A DNA stretch of 64,000 nucleotides from Tetrahymena elliotti 4EA (Eukaryota > Ciliophora > Oligohymenophorea > Hymenostomatida > Tetrahymenidae), in the NCBI GenBank assembly GCA_000231825.2, contig JH720332.1:123992-187991 (forward strand), read 5' to 3'. Position 1 is the first letter of the stretch, and each line of letters starts with the position of its first letter. Of the stretch, positions 51,125 to 62,539 are shown in pieces. Below the pieces are notes generated by a model. The model ran no database searches, was not told the origin of the DNA, and saw nothing but the letters and a program-made list of their open reading frames with translations. Both the position numbers and the translations under genes were made by a program.

Positions 51125-52432
51125 TCACTTGTCCTTCTTTTCAACCTTCTTGATGACACCGACGGCGACGGTTTGCTTCATATCTCTGACGGCGTATCTA
51201 CCAAGAGGGGGATATTCTTGGAAGACTTCGACGCAAAGAGGCTTGGTGGGGATAAGGGTAACCAAGGCAGCATCACCGTTCTTGATGAACTTGGGGTTTT
51301 CTTCTTGAGACTTACCAGTTCTTCTGTCGATCTTGTCGTGGATGGTTTCGAACTTGCAAGCAATGTGAGCAGTGTGGCAATCCAAAACGGGGGTGTAACC
51401 AGCTTGGATTTGACCGGGGTGATTCATGATGATAACTTAAGAGTAGAAAGTGGCAGCTTCCTTGGCGGGGTCGTTCTTGGCATCAGAAGCGACATTACCT
51501 CTTCTAATATCCTTGACGGAGACACCCTTAATGTTGAAACCGACGTTGTCACCGGGGACGGCTTCTTGGAGTTATTCGTGATGCATTTCGACGGACTTGC
51601 ATTCAGCGATGACCTTGTTGGGGGCGAATTGAATGGACATACCAGGCTTGATGACACCAGTTTCAACTCTACCGACGGGGACGGTACCGATACCACCGAT
51701 CTTGTAGACGTCTTAGAGGGGAAGTCTGAGGGGCTTGTCGATGGGTCTTTTGGGGGGTTCAAGAGCATCGAGAGCTTCGATGAGGATGGGTCCCTTGTAC
51801 CAGGGGCAGTTGGTGGATCTTTCCAACATATTGTCACCATTGAAACCAGAAATGGGGATGAAGGGGATGGTGTCGGGCTTGTAACCAACCTTCTTCAAGT
51901 AGTCGGACAATTCCTTCTTGATTTCGTTGTATCTTTCTTCAGAGAAGTTGACGGTCTTTTCGTCCATCTTGTTGAGGCAGACGATCATTTACTTGACACC
52001 CAAAGTGAAGGACAAGAGAGCGTGTTCTCTGGTTTGACCATCCTTGGAGATACCAGCTTCGAATTCACCCTAGGGGGAAGCAATCATAAGAATAGCAACA
52101 TCAGCTTGGGAGGTACCAGTGATCATATTCTTGATGAAATCTCTGTGACCGGGGGCATCGATGATGGTGAAGTGATATTTAGCAGTTTCGAACTTCCAGA
52201 GGGAGATATCGATGGTGATACCTCTTTCTCTTTCAGCTTTAAGCTTATCCAAAACCCAAGCGTACTTGAAAGAACCCTTACCAGCTTCAGCGGATTCCTT
52301 TTCGAACTTTTCGATGACTCTCTTATCGATACCACCGCACTTGTAGATCAAGTGACCGGTAGTGGTAGATTTACCAGAATCGACGTGACCGATAACGACC
52401 AAGTTAATGTGAACCTTATCACCTCTAGCCAT
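51125..52432 (-). CDS. EEF1A: Translation elongation factor eEF1A, 435 aa, single exon
   Basis: Delivers aminoacyl-tRNA to the ribosomal A site as a GTP complex. ATG 52430-52432, TGA 51125-51127, no intron. All GTPase motifs are canonical: G1 GHVDSGKS, switch [15 protein letters not shown]3 DAPGH, G4 NKMD and G5 SGFNGDN. Domains 2 and 3 read through to [17 protein letters not shown] or TAG stands for Gln at conserved positions (for example [34 protein letters not shown]), which directly shows the reassigned code. The gene is far richer in G+C than anything around it and uses a narrow codon set, the mark of a very highly expressed ciliate gene. The start is the ATG opening [15 protein letters not shown]. 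Confidence 0.98.
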
Positions 52433-54261
52433 TTTTATTAGATGTTGTTTGCTTGTTTTTTTTAAAGAAAGTTGTTTTTAATTTAAAATTAATTTAATAT
52501 ATTGTTTTGGCAGACTTGGATCCAAACACTATTTGAATACAAGCAGCTTCTTTATTTAATTTAGCTTTTGACTCTTCTTTAATTTGGATTCATCAAAATA
52601 TCTTTCACCTATTTAAAAATTAAATTTTATCCTTTTTTCTTAATCTTAATTCTCCCCACCTTAGAAGAAATATAAGAAAGCCTTAAATTTTTTCTTAACC
52701 TATTAATATTTCTTCTAAATCCTAAATCCAACAACAACTACTTATTCTATCTTTCTTTTCATTCTTCTTTTCTTCTATCCTAAATATATTACTAAATCTG
52801 TATCCTTTTTCTTTTCAAAGTCAACCAACATAAGGCATTATTAAATGAAACATCTAAAAAAGTCTATCTTTTCTCCAATAAAATATTTTATCAACCCCAG
52901 ACCATTAAATTCTTAACAAATAAAAATAATGCGGTCACCCTAAAGGCTCTATATGATGTTTCCTCCTTCAAACCTATATCTATTCTGTTTAAATTTGCAT
53001 TTTTTGACCCAAAAATAATCAAAGTATTTTTCAGTTTATTATTTCCAAAAAGGCTAAAAAAGTGTCTTGTTAAAAAGAAAAATGCTTAAATTTTTTCACA
53101 CAACTTAATTAAATAAACACCCAAAGGAAAAAATTTATTCATCCAAAGAAGAAATGAATGAAACTAACTAACAAACAAACATATAATAACCAATACAGCG
53201 CCTTTTGTTTACTGTTAATGAAATATCTAATTAGATATTAAAATTAACAAGCAAGCAAGTTAAAAAACAAATTTTTGATAGCTAAGTTAAGCTCTCCTAA
53301 AAAAAAACTTAATTATTAAACAATTTCATGAATTTATTAATTTTGCATTCAAAACGATAAAATCCTTATATCAATTTGCATGAAATCTCCTGTTTATTTA
53401 TTGTATTATATTGCCTTGAAATAATAAAATTGTCAAGTTAGTAATAATTCTTTTTATAGATCACTTCAAATTTTATTATATCAAATTCTATTTCATTTAA
53501 AAACTACTGCCTACCCACCCTAAACCAAACATTATTAATACAAAAAACTAAATTACAACCCACATTCTTATTATAGAATATCTCATTTTCCTCTACTGAT
53601 ATTAATTATTTAGTATTTATATTCATAATGATTTGCTCAATCACTTCCACTAAATCTATCAAGGTTTAAAACCATAAAAAAAAAGAAGAAGAAATTTATC
53701 ATTGAATATCCTGAATTAATTTAATATTAAGAAGCAAGCTGTTTTTCAAACTATTTTTATACTTATTAATATTATCAAATCCAAGTGTCTAAGATATCTA
53801 ACTTTGATCTAACAATTATTCAATCAATCTATCGATCTGACAGACAGACAGATATTCAATAAATTAACAAATTTTATTTTTCACCCTATTTCTCATTCGG
53901 ATACTTTAATATAAATTTTTTCTTTCCAACTTGACTTTTTTAAAGTTTCATTAAAAAATAAAATAGAAATAGCAAATTCATTTTTTCTTTACAAAAGCAG
54001 AGACATCATGCACAAGCATCTCATCTCTATAATTGCAATTCATGACACCTTCTTAAGATAGATTGTCAATAAATTAATTTTTTTTATTTTTAACTGCCTA
54101 TTTTGAGTTCATTCATTCTATGCAAAAACACAAAATAAAATACGAATAAATATTCTAAGGACAAAATAATCAGCATGTCAAAATTATGTTTTTTTCAGTT
54201 TAGTTTTCATGCAATTGTTACTTGCTTATGTCTATAAAGTAGTGCTAAGCATAGATAAGCC
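52433..54261. other. Intergenic, 5' flank of eEF1A
   Basis: About 1.8 kb of AT-rich DNA holding the eEF1A leader and promoter. Scattered tetranucleotide tracts occur: AACT/AAAC near 53162-53182, AAGC near 53251-53260 and GACA near 53838-53852. No coding frame is recognised. Confidence 0.5.
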
Positions 54262-54993
54262 ATGACGATAATAGAAAACATATTTTCTTTAAACAAGAAA
54301 CAAGTCGAAAAAGCCATTTTGTTTTGTTTTATTTTCAAAGACCTGTTAACATATTTTCGAAAGAGAGTGTTTCTAGGTAAAGATACACCAAAAGAATTTC
54401 AAAAAATATGGAAGAAATTATTTTTAAATTTTAAAAGAGTAAATAGCATTTAGATATTAAAAAAAGTTGATTAATAGGATATTTTTTAGGTGTTCTATGA
54501 ACATATGCAATATAAAAATGTTTTTCTTTCATTAATAAAGCATGTAGACAAATATACAAATCTTAGTTTGACATTTAAAATAAATAGTAAATTTATCTTG
54601 TTAGCCAAAAAAGATACATTTAAAGAGAACTTCAATAAAAATGAAAATATCTCTTTTATAGTATTTAATTATGAAAATCATGTTGTAGTAAAATTATAAA
54701 GGCATTCATTTTTTTAATGGGGAATGAGAAACATGCTATTATGTTTTTTCCATAACGCTTTAATGAGTTTTTTCTTCATATTTGTTTATTTCGCTTAACG
54801 GTAAAGCTTTTAGTAAATTGCATAATATAAAAATGAATGTTCATATCTTAGTAAAAAGGCTTGTTAAACTATTTTTCCCATTAGAATAACAAACAATATC
54901 AAACATAATGAAATATTTTAGTGTTAGCTAATATATTTATATCTTTTATCTTTGAGACTGAATTTATATGTGTAAAATTCTTTTATTTTTTGA
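54262..54993 (+). CDS. Hypothetical protein, 243 aa
   Basis: ATG 54262 to TGA 54991-54993. It reads as a mixed alpha/beta-looking polypeptide (SLNKKQVEKAILFCF, GKDTPKEFQKIWKKL, LSLTFKINSKFILLAKKD...) with one hydrophobic segment around residues 165-180. Composition is balanced, with Cys, Gly, Pro and Trp present, which favours real coding over AT-rich noise. No family is recognised. It is followed within 11 bases by another open frame in a different phase, so the locus may be one broken or spliced gene. Confidence 0.4.
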
Positions 54994-55003
54994 GACACTT
55001 TTG

Positions 55004-55399
55004 ATGATGAAGGCCATAATAACAATTAAACTAAAATAGCAAGATTTACATGAATATCTTTTTAAAAAAATTATTTTTCACTTTGAAAAATAGAAAAACA
55101 CAATTATTTTTAGAGAACAAAACACTTTTTTGAAATATTTCATGGATTTTGATTGTTAGGATATTCATTTTGGTAAATGTTTGAGTATTCCTAATGTCAA
55201 GTAGAAAACATAGATTTTTTTTTAAAGAATTAAACTGAAATGGGTATCAATAAGATTTTCTTCTATTAAAAGAAATTTCTTTACAAAAATGTTGATTTTC
55301 TTAAGAATAGAATAAGGTTCACTCAGCTAATAAAAATAAATATAATAAATAGCAGAGTTAAAAGTGGACAGTTTGATTTATTGTTTGCATGCTAAATGA
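55004..55399 (+). CDS. Hypothetical open frame, 131 aa, next fragment of the same locus?
   Basis: ATG 55004 to TGA 55397-55399. Coding-like text includes KQQDLHEYLFKKIIFHFEKQ and MDFDCQDIHFGKCLSIPNVK. It is in a different phase from the upstream frame. No GT-AG pair I tried joins them cleanly. No family is recognised. Confidence 0.32.
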
Positions 55400-55561
55400 T
55401 AATTTTAAAACTTTAAAGAAAAGAGACCCCTCTCTTAATCTAAAATTAGCTTAACTCTTATTTCTAATTTTTTATTTAAAAGAATTTCAAGTATATTATT
55501 TTAATCTGCTGCACTCAATAATTGTCAAAATGACTTGATTAATTTTTTTACTTTTTTGACA

Positions 55562-56605
55562 ATGCGTTTTGCTTTTTACTTGTTGTCCTTATTATTTGGT
55601 AAAATTTTATCAATGAATTCAAAAATCAAGGTAAATGTATAATTTTATCAAGTCTTTGTGTTAAAATTATCTTTTTACTTTTATTTTTGTTTAAATTATT
55701 GGTGTATGCATTATGAATAGACCTATTTGACACTATGCAATTTCTACTAATGATTATATCAACTGAATAATATATTAATAAAATAAAAAAAACTATTCAA
55801 TACTAAGATGAAAAAATTATAAATTAAATTTAAAAATTGTCTAAATACTTTTAAATCTTTTTTCCAAACACATATCTTTTTCATCGAAAATCTAACAAAT
55901 TTAAAAAGAGTAAAAGTAGCTCATCTAAATAAATTAAAATATTAAAGCTAAAATAAATAGAAATATAGCATATAACAAATACAAAGAGTTAAAATATATA
56001 AGCTGATTTTTATAATAATATTGATGAATTTAAATAAAATTTATTTTTATTTCATATCAGAAAGGAAACTTGTTTTGAAGGAAATTAGAATAATTATAAA
56101 GATCAATGTTAATTAGATCAGTCAAAATAAAAAGCATATACAGATGTTATTTATATATATAACTTAAAATAAAACAAGATATTTTTTATTAATAATTAAA
56201 AGAAATATAAATAGAATGAATTATAAAAATTGTTTTGGAAACAAAATATATTCAAAATCTTTATTTATTGAATCAAAATGTGTTCTGTTTGAGCAATTCT
56301 AAACGAATAAATTTACAAACAAAATTGTCTAAAGATTCCCTTTATATATGGGCTATTTCTTCCTTTCAAATAAAAAATTTAATAATTAATTCATTTAGTT
56401 TGATAAAAGCTCAAAAAAAACATATTAAAAAACTAATATATAAAAAGTAGAAAAATCACTTGTTATTGTTATCAAATAACAAACAAGTGAAAATGGTAAC
56501 TTGAAAGAAACATTTTGTTCAGTGGAGCAAAATAAAATTGGTGATGATGAAAACAAACAAACAATCTTTGAGAATTAGCATTAATTAATTCTTTTTTGTT
56601 GGTGA
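55562..56605 (+). CDS. Hypothetical locus with signal-like start, frames not reconciled
   Basis: ATG 55562 gives a short secretory-like leader (MRFAFYLLSLLFGKIL) followed by GTAAAT, a possible donor. A clear coding-like frame runs from about 55735 (MQFLLMIISTEQYINKI...) through HRKSNKFKKSKSSSSK and RKETCFEGNQNNYKDQC to about 56210. From there the better frame is one base off (NKIYSKSLFIESKCVLFE...) and ends at TGA 56603-56605. The shift could be an unrecognised intron or a frameshift in a decaying gene. No family is recognised. Confidence 0.33.
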
Positions 56606-58019
56606 AAAGATAGACTAACAAACTATCTTACATTATCACTTTCAAAAAGTACACCATTCTACTTATAATTTAAATTTCTTTTTTAGTTTTTGCTTAAAAA
56701 AGGGTTTAAATTATTTCATTTGTGAATATTTGTGCTATTTATCAATAATTAGCAGAATTTGTTTACATATATGTATGTATAAGAATACATAGCACCAACT
56801 AACAAACGAACAAAAAAAATTTATTTTTACTCAACATGCTTTTATCTTTTCTAAAAGTATGCAGTAAAATAAAAATGCAAGCTTTAATGATGATCTATTT
56901 TTTCATGACAAGTTTTATCATGGATGTTTTGTCATAGTTACACTGATTAAAAAGCTTGTAATTTTTTGTTAGAATTTGTTTTGTTGTGTGTGCTAGTTTA
57001 ACCTATTAAGTGAATTTATATATTTAGTAAATTAGTTCAACGTTCTTATTTTTTTCTTTTTTTACAATCAAAAGTGATTTGAAATGTTGTGAAGATTATT
57101 TTATTTGTATGAAATGTATTGTAAAATCATTTATGAAATACTCAGTTGAAAGTTAATGAGTACAATAAAGAAATTAATTGATATTTTGACATATTCTACT
57201 TGTAAAATTATTTTGATATTTTCTTGGATTAATAGGAAAGCACTGCTTGCTTGCTACATCTTCTGTAATTCATATTAAGGTTAATCTTAACTCTTCACTT
57301 AAGAATAAACCCATAAAAAATAAATAATGGTAATAATTTTCCTCTTTTACTTACAATAACTAACTCTATTAAACTATAATCTCAAAAAAAAAAATAAAAA
57401 ACTATTTCTTGGGATGATGATCAAAAATTCTCGACGACGGTCTTCATAATATACATGTTGATATAGAGAATTCCTGACACAAGAAATTTAATTAATTTAA
57501 TTCACTAGCATTTTTTTTTTTTTTTCTTTTTTAACACAAGATAAAAATCTCCTCAAAAAATCAAAAGTATTGACACAAAATAAACTAAGAGTCCTTCAAC
57601 TAATTTACTTCTTCTAAATAAGCTTAAAGAACTTAAAAATTACTTTATATCAAACTAAAATATTTGTGGGTATTTCTTAAATTTTCACTATCAATTTTAA
57701 CTGATGCTTCAAAAATCAAATTATTTAATATTTATCCTTCATATTAATTTATTCAATTATTAATTATTTCAATCAAATATAAAAATATTAAAATTAAAAA
57801 AATAATCCACAAAATTTTTTAATTTAAATTATTTCTAAAAAATTCTAAAATAAAAAATTGTGAAAAATTGACTTGAATGATTTGTTAAACAAAACCCCTT
57901 TGCTTTTTTTAAAGACCACCTGAATAAATTTTGTTTATTTGTGAAAGAAAATTTCATTTGATCAATTTTTTATTTGAGCTATGTAAAATAGGTTACTAAA
58001 AAATTATTAATAACTTGGG

Positions 58020-58860
58020 AGTAATAAGATAATTAGCGATACATAGAGAGGATACATTAATAAAGAGATAAAGGAATTGGATGAATTTTTTTAAAAACAT
58101 GATACAAAATATTTGTGTTAATAAATTTGCAGTGATTGATATAATAAAAAGAGAAAAGGAATAAGAATGAATTTGTTATTAAAAATACAATACAAAATAT
58201 CTTTCAATAATTTGAGAAATGTTAATATTATTCATAGTGATAGATTTATTATTAATAATGAGATAATCAAAAAGAATGAATGAATTTTTAAAAATTATTA
58301 GACAAAATATATGTAAATAATTTGAGGATATCAATAAAATACATCATGATTGATATTTTTCTCAAGAGATAAAATGAGAATGTATCTTTTAAAGTTTTTT
58401 ATTATAAAATACTTTACAAAATATGTGTAAATAGTAGAATAAATTGAATAAAAAGCATTGTGATTTATTTATCAATAAAAATATAAAGGAGTAAGGGAGA
58501 ATTTTGTGTAATTCTCATATAAGAATTCTAAATAAATTGAGTGGTTTAAACAGGAATTTTATTTTATTTGGAGGAAATAAGTTTTGGTTATATTTTTAAA
58601 GACTTTTAATACATTCTTGTCATTTCTTTTAATCATATTTATATTTCTCAAAAGGTTTTTCAAAATTAAATTTTTGAGTGGAATAAAAGGTTTTTTTGAA
58701 ATAATTTATGAAAATTTGTTGGATTGTGAGTGAAAATTTAATTTGATCAATATTTTATTGGAATTAGATAATATTATGATACAAAAAATATGTAAATGAT
58801 TAGAGAATGTGAATAAAATACATAGTGATTATTTGATATATAAATAAAGAGATAATAGAT
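58020..58860. repeat. Degenerate tandem repeats, ~85-120 bp units
   Basis: Recurring blocks ACAAAATAT(A/G)TGTAAAT, GAATAAAATACAT and TGATTGATAT...AAAGAGATAA are found near 58107, 58192, 58295, 58413 and 58785, in the same orientation, with variable spacing and drift. Confidence 0.6.
58491..58690 (-). pseudogene. Diverged partial copy of the 3' end of the zinc-transporter gene
   Basis: Aligns by eye with 58868-59070, which contains the last ~30 codons and 3' flank of the transporter. Shared blocks include GTAAG(G/A)G, AAATAAATT(G/A)A, TTTGGAG and TTTTTAA(A/G)GACTTT, and the order is preserved. The copy lacks the rest of the gene, so it is only a duplicated gene end. Confidence 0.6.
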
Positions 58861-58976
58861 AGAGTAAGAGTGAATTTAGTGTATTTCTAATATTGGAATT
58901 TGAAATAAATTAAATGGTTGAAACAAGATCTTGTTTTGTTTGGAGTAATTAGTTTTATTTGTATTTTTAAGGACTT

Positions 58977-60035
58977 TCAATGCAATTCTTCGCATTTTTG
59001 GAAGTCATATTTATCTTACTCAAAAAAGTTTTCAACTTAGATTGTTGAGTGAACTATACCTAATTTTTTGCAAAGTTTTGTTGCTTAGAAAAGAGTTTCA
59101 GAAGGAGTTTTTGAGCAAATGTGAGCTGTGAGAGAGACAAAACCAGGGTTGATGCACCAAACATGTAAATCATGTACATTTACAACTCCTGTAACTTTTT
59201 CTAATTTTTCTTTAACTGTTTCGTATTTTATGTCGTCGGGTTAACCTTCCATGAGCACTTTAATACTATCTTTCATAACAGGTAATGTTGTAAAGGTAAC
59301 TACAATAGTAAAAACAATTGTAATAATAGGATCAGCAATGAAGTAATCTTCACCACCAAAGAACACAAACAAAGCACCAATAATAACACCAGCACTTTAG
59401 ATAGTATCTCCCAAGATGTGAATTTAAGCTGCTCTCATACTCATATTTTCTTTTTCAATATCTTGCTTGATAGAAAATTCACTAAGTAATTCTTCTTTTT
59501 AGCTTTCTTCAGTAACTTTTTCTAACTTTGTTTCTAAGATTTTCATTAATACTAAGTTGAAAAACAAACCACAGCAAGCAAGGATAAGCATAGTAGTTCC
59601 TTGGATCTCAGGAGGATGGAAGAATCTCTCAATACCTTCAACAAACATCCATGCAATAAGTACCCAGATAATTAAAATTGAAATCATAGCACCAATAATT
59701 TCAGCTCTGTGATATCCATAAGTCATAGTTGAATTGGCTTTTAATCTACTGATGTAGATAGCTAATATAGTAACCAAGAATCCGACAACATCGGACAATA
59801 AATGTACAGCATCTGTCATAATAGCTAAAGAATTGGAAAGATAACCTCCTACAAATTCAATGCACATAAAAGAAGTTGAAATGCAGCAAACTATTTTGAG
59901 AGTTCTTAATGCTTTAGTCTTGTTTGATTGAAGATCAGGAGTTTTATAAACAGCTTCATCCTTGAGAGCTTTATGGAGATTTTCAATATCAACTAGCTCT
60001 ACGTATCTGCTACCTAATCTGTTGTGTTTATCCAT
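58977..60035 (-). CDS. ZnT/SLC30-type zinc transporter (cation diffusion facilitator), 352 aa
   Basis: Exports Zn2+ from the cytosol into vesicles or out of the cell by proton exchange, as a dimer. Single exon from ATG 60033-60035 to TGA 58977-58979. Six helices are visible: about residues 46-65, 80-97, 110-132, 147-165, 202-225 and 233-255. The transport-site signatures are His78-x3-Asp82 in helix 2 (DAVHLLSD) and His206-x3-Asp210 in helix 5 (QIHILGD), the His/Asp set usual for zinc-selective members. The cytosolic His-rich loop found in many ZnT proteins is absent; the loop before helix 5 is Glu/Lys-rich. The C-terminal domain is typical (VLMEGQPDDI, VVNVHDLHVWCINPG, LTAHIC, VHSTIQVE). The intact C-terminal domain argues that the gene is functional. 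Confidence 0.94.
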
Positions 60036-62539
60036 CTTGAATTTAGTAAACCTTTTAAATTTTTTTGTAAATTGTTGGTTTTTTTATTATTTCTATTAAT
60101 AGATAGATTGATTATTCCTACTTTTGAATTTTTATTTTTATGTCTAAATTACAAGAAAACTACCTAAACAATTAACATTTAAATTGAGTTTGAAAAACAA
60201 TTAAATAAATCCTTTTTTTAGATTGTTCTCTTTTTTTGTATTCTCCTATTTACATAGACTGAATTTTGTGGGATATTCTCTTTAAAAGTCATCATTTTTT
60301 AAGTTTAATTTAATTTTTCTTCTAGAAAAAATTTTTTTAATTTTTTTTTTCAGATTACATCTAAGCTCTTTAAATTGAATACAATTTAGCGTGAAGTTTT
60401 CATAAATTTCTTGCATTGTATTTAATTATTTCTTGATAAAACATCTTTTTATTTCCATCAAATTAAATTGGGGTAATAATTCCCATAAAGGGGTTAGAAT
60501 TTGATGAAAGTTATGCTTCAAATAGTAAGATATTCTGTATAATGTCTAAACTCAATGCTGGTTATTCCCACATGATTTTAATTCTTATTTGATAATCTCA
60601 ACTAAATAAATATCTAAACACTTATAAACTTTTTTTGCAAATATTTTTACTAAAAATTTAAATTATACTCAGTTTACTAAATGCTGTTACATACATTAAC
60701 CTACATTAAATCAATTTATTTTAAAAAACTTTTAAACTAAAATTAAAAAATTTTAACAATTCTATTGTAAACATGTAAAAATAAATATAAAGGATAAAAA
60801 TCTTCTATCAATTTTAATTGTATCTATAAACGAATAATTAATTTATATCTATATTGCTCTTCATGTCTAATTTATTAATTACTCACTCAAATATGGAAAA
60901 AAGCAAACAAAAATAAAACTAAAAAATATTTTCAGGAATAAACTTATTTTATTTTTCATTCTTCGAATTACCAAAAAACTTAAATTCTAAATATCTAACA
61001 CTATCTACAGAATAAGTGGTTCAAAATTCTTTTGAGTTTTTTTAGTAAAATCTTAATCAAATATTGATATTAAAATAAGTATATAAGTAACTTGGATCAA
61101 TAAGCATTTAAGTCATAATAATAGCATGACTTTTAAGCTGTTTTTCTAGCCTACTTAGAAGAGATAACTAACCCATAACTTAATTTACATATGATAAATA
61201 ATAAATAAATATTTAATAACACTTTTATTCATATGATAATATATTTAAACTCAATTTCAAGATGATTAGATAAATTACTAAGAAATTTATCTCTTTACTA
61301 AAATAAAATCCTGTGTTTTTAACAGTGATTAATTAATTTGTTATTTTATTTTAAATTAAATACCTTTATAATAATTTATCTAATATACAAATGAATGTTC
61401 TTGCAATTCTAAGATTACAATTTATATTTAGGTTTATTTAATTAATAATTTATTTTTTTTTAAATTTTGGTAGATTTACTTATTAATGCTAAAGTCAAAT
61501 TTAGAAATATAAGAATAAAGGGTATTTTAGAAAATAAGAAAAATAAAAATAAATTTGGAATTTTTTTTGCTCTATAATAAATAGTTAAAAAAATAATCAT
61601 AAAAAATAATTTTTCAAATTTATTTTATCAAAAAGATTTCTATTCTAATAAAAAGGAAATAATTGCACAACGTGAGAACTATGCACACTATGAACTAGTT
61701 TTCGGTATGCAAATTACACTCTTAGGCACTAAATTCTCAGTTGTTTAAATTGCATGAGATTGCATACTAATATTTTTTAAGCTAAAATAAGACGTTTAAA
61801 ACTAAGATTTATTTAAAAATTTGTTATTGATTATAAATATAATTTTTCAAAAGCCAATGATTGATTAAATCTCTACATGTTAATTAAATCAAAATTCACT
61901 TTTTAAAATAGAGATACAATTTTTTTATTTCATTCATTTAAAATTAAACCCCTAAGTTTTTTAACCTATCTCAAACCAACCCCAACGAACCCCATTAAGT
62001 TAATGCTGTTTGTTAAATTTATATTAAATTTTATCTGATTTTTTTATCATATTTTGGATGTTAATAATTTTAATATTCTTTAAAAATACTTTTGTTGTTG
62101 CAATTTTGTAAAGTCTTCATTTTACATAAATTGGATATTAATCTAAGATAAATTGAGGTGTTTGCTTTTAATAAAAAATTTAAATGAGGCATACATTTAC
62201 ACAGATCATAACTTCCTTCATAATCTATGCAAATTGTATGCCTACAAAATTTTTAAAAAAAGTTCACAGTGAATACAGTTCTTTTGCTCTTGCAATATTA
62301 CAGAAAAAATCTTAGGATATATCTCTATGTATTTATTATAATATGATTCTTATTTGTATTTAAATTATTTGTTCTTCTAATTAAATAAAATCTGTTTGTG
62401 AAAATAACAAGAAAGAATGACGGAAGTTAATATTTGATAATAGATAATAATTTAATTTTTAATATTTCCAATAAAAATATTTGCAAAAAATCAATATAAA
62501 GCTCAAAACAAAATAAAACGCTTATTCAAATTCAATTTA
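60036..62539. other. Long intergenic region
   Basis: About 2.5 kb of AT-rich DNA. A slightly less AT-rich patch lies at 61665-61765. Short inverted arms (AGGCATACA and TGTATGCCT, ~40 bases apart) lie at about 62189-62242. I see no coding frame, tRNA or other RNA gene. Confidence 0.4.

Larger units (their letters stand above)
56606..58860. other. Intergenic, AT-rich with degenerate tandem repeats
   Basis: From 56606 to about 57890 I see nothing definite. From about 57890 to 58860 there are degenerate repeat units described in separate entries. Confidence 0.45.

Noticed and set aside
51071..52441. 456-aa plus-strand open frame
   Set aside because: Antisense of eEF1A. The lack of stops reflects eEF1A codon bias; the minus strand has unmistakable eEF1A motifs.
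61974..62000. C-rich stretch resembling telomeric C4A2
   Set aside because: Only scattered CCCC groups with irregular spacing; no tandem CCCCAA repeat, so no telomere.
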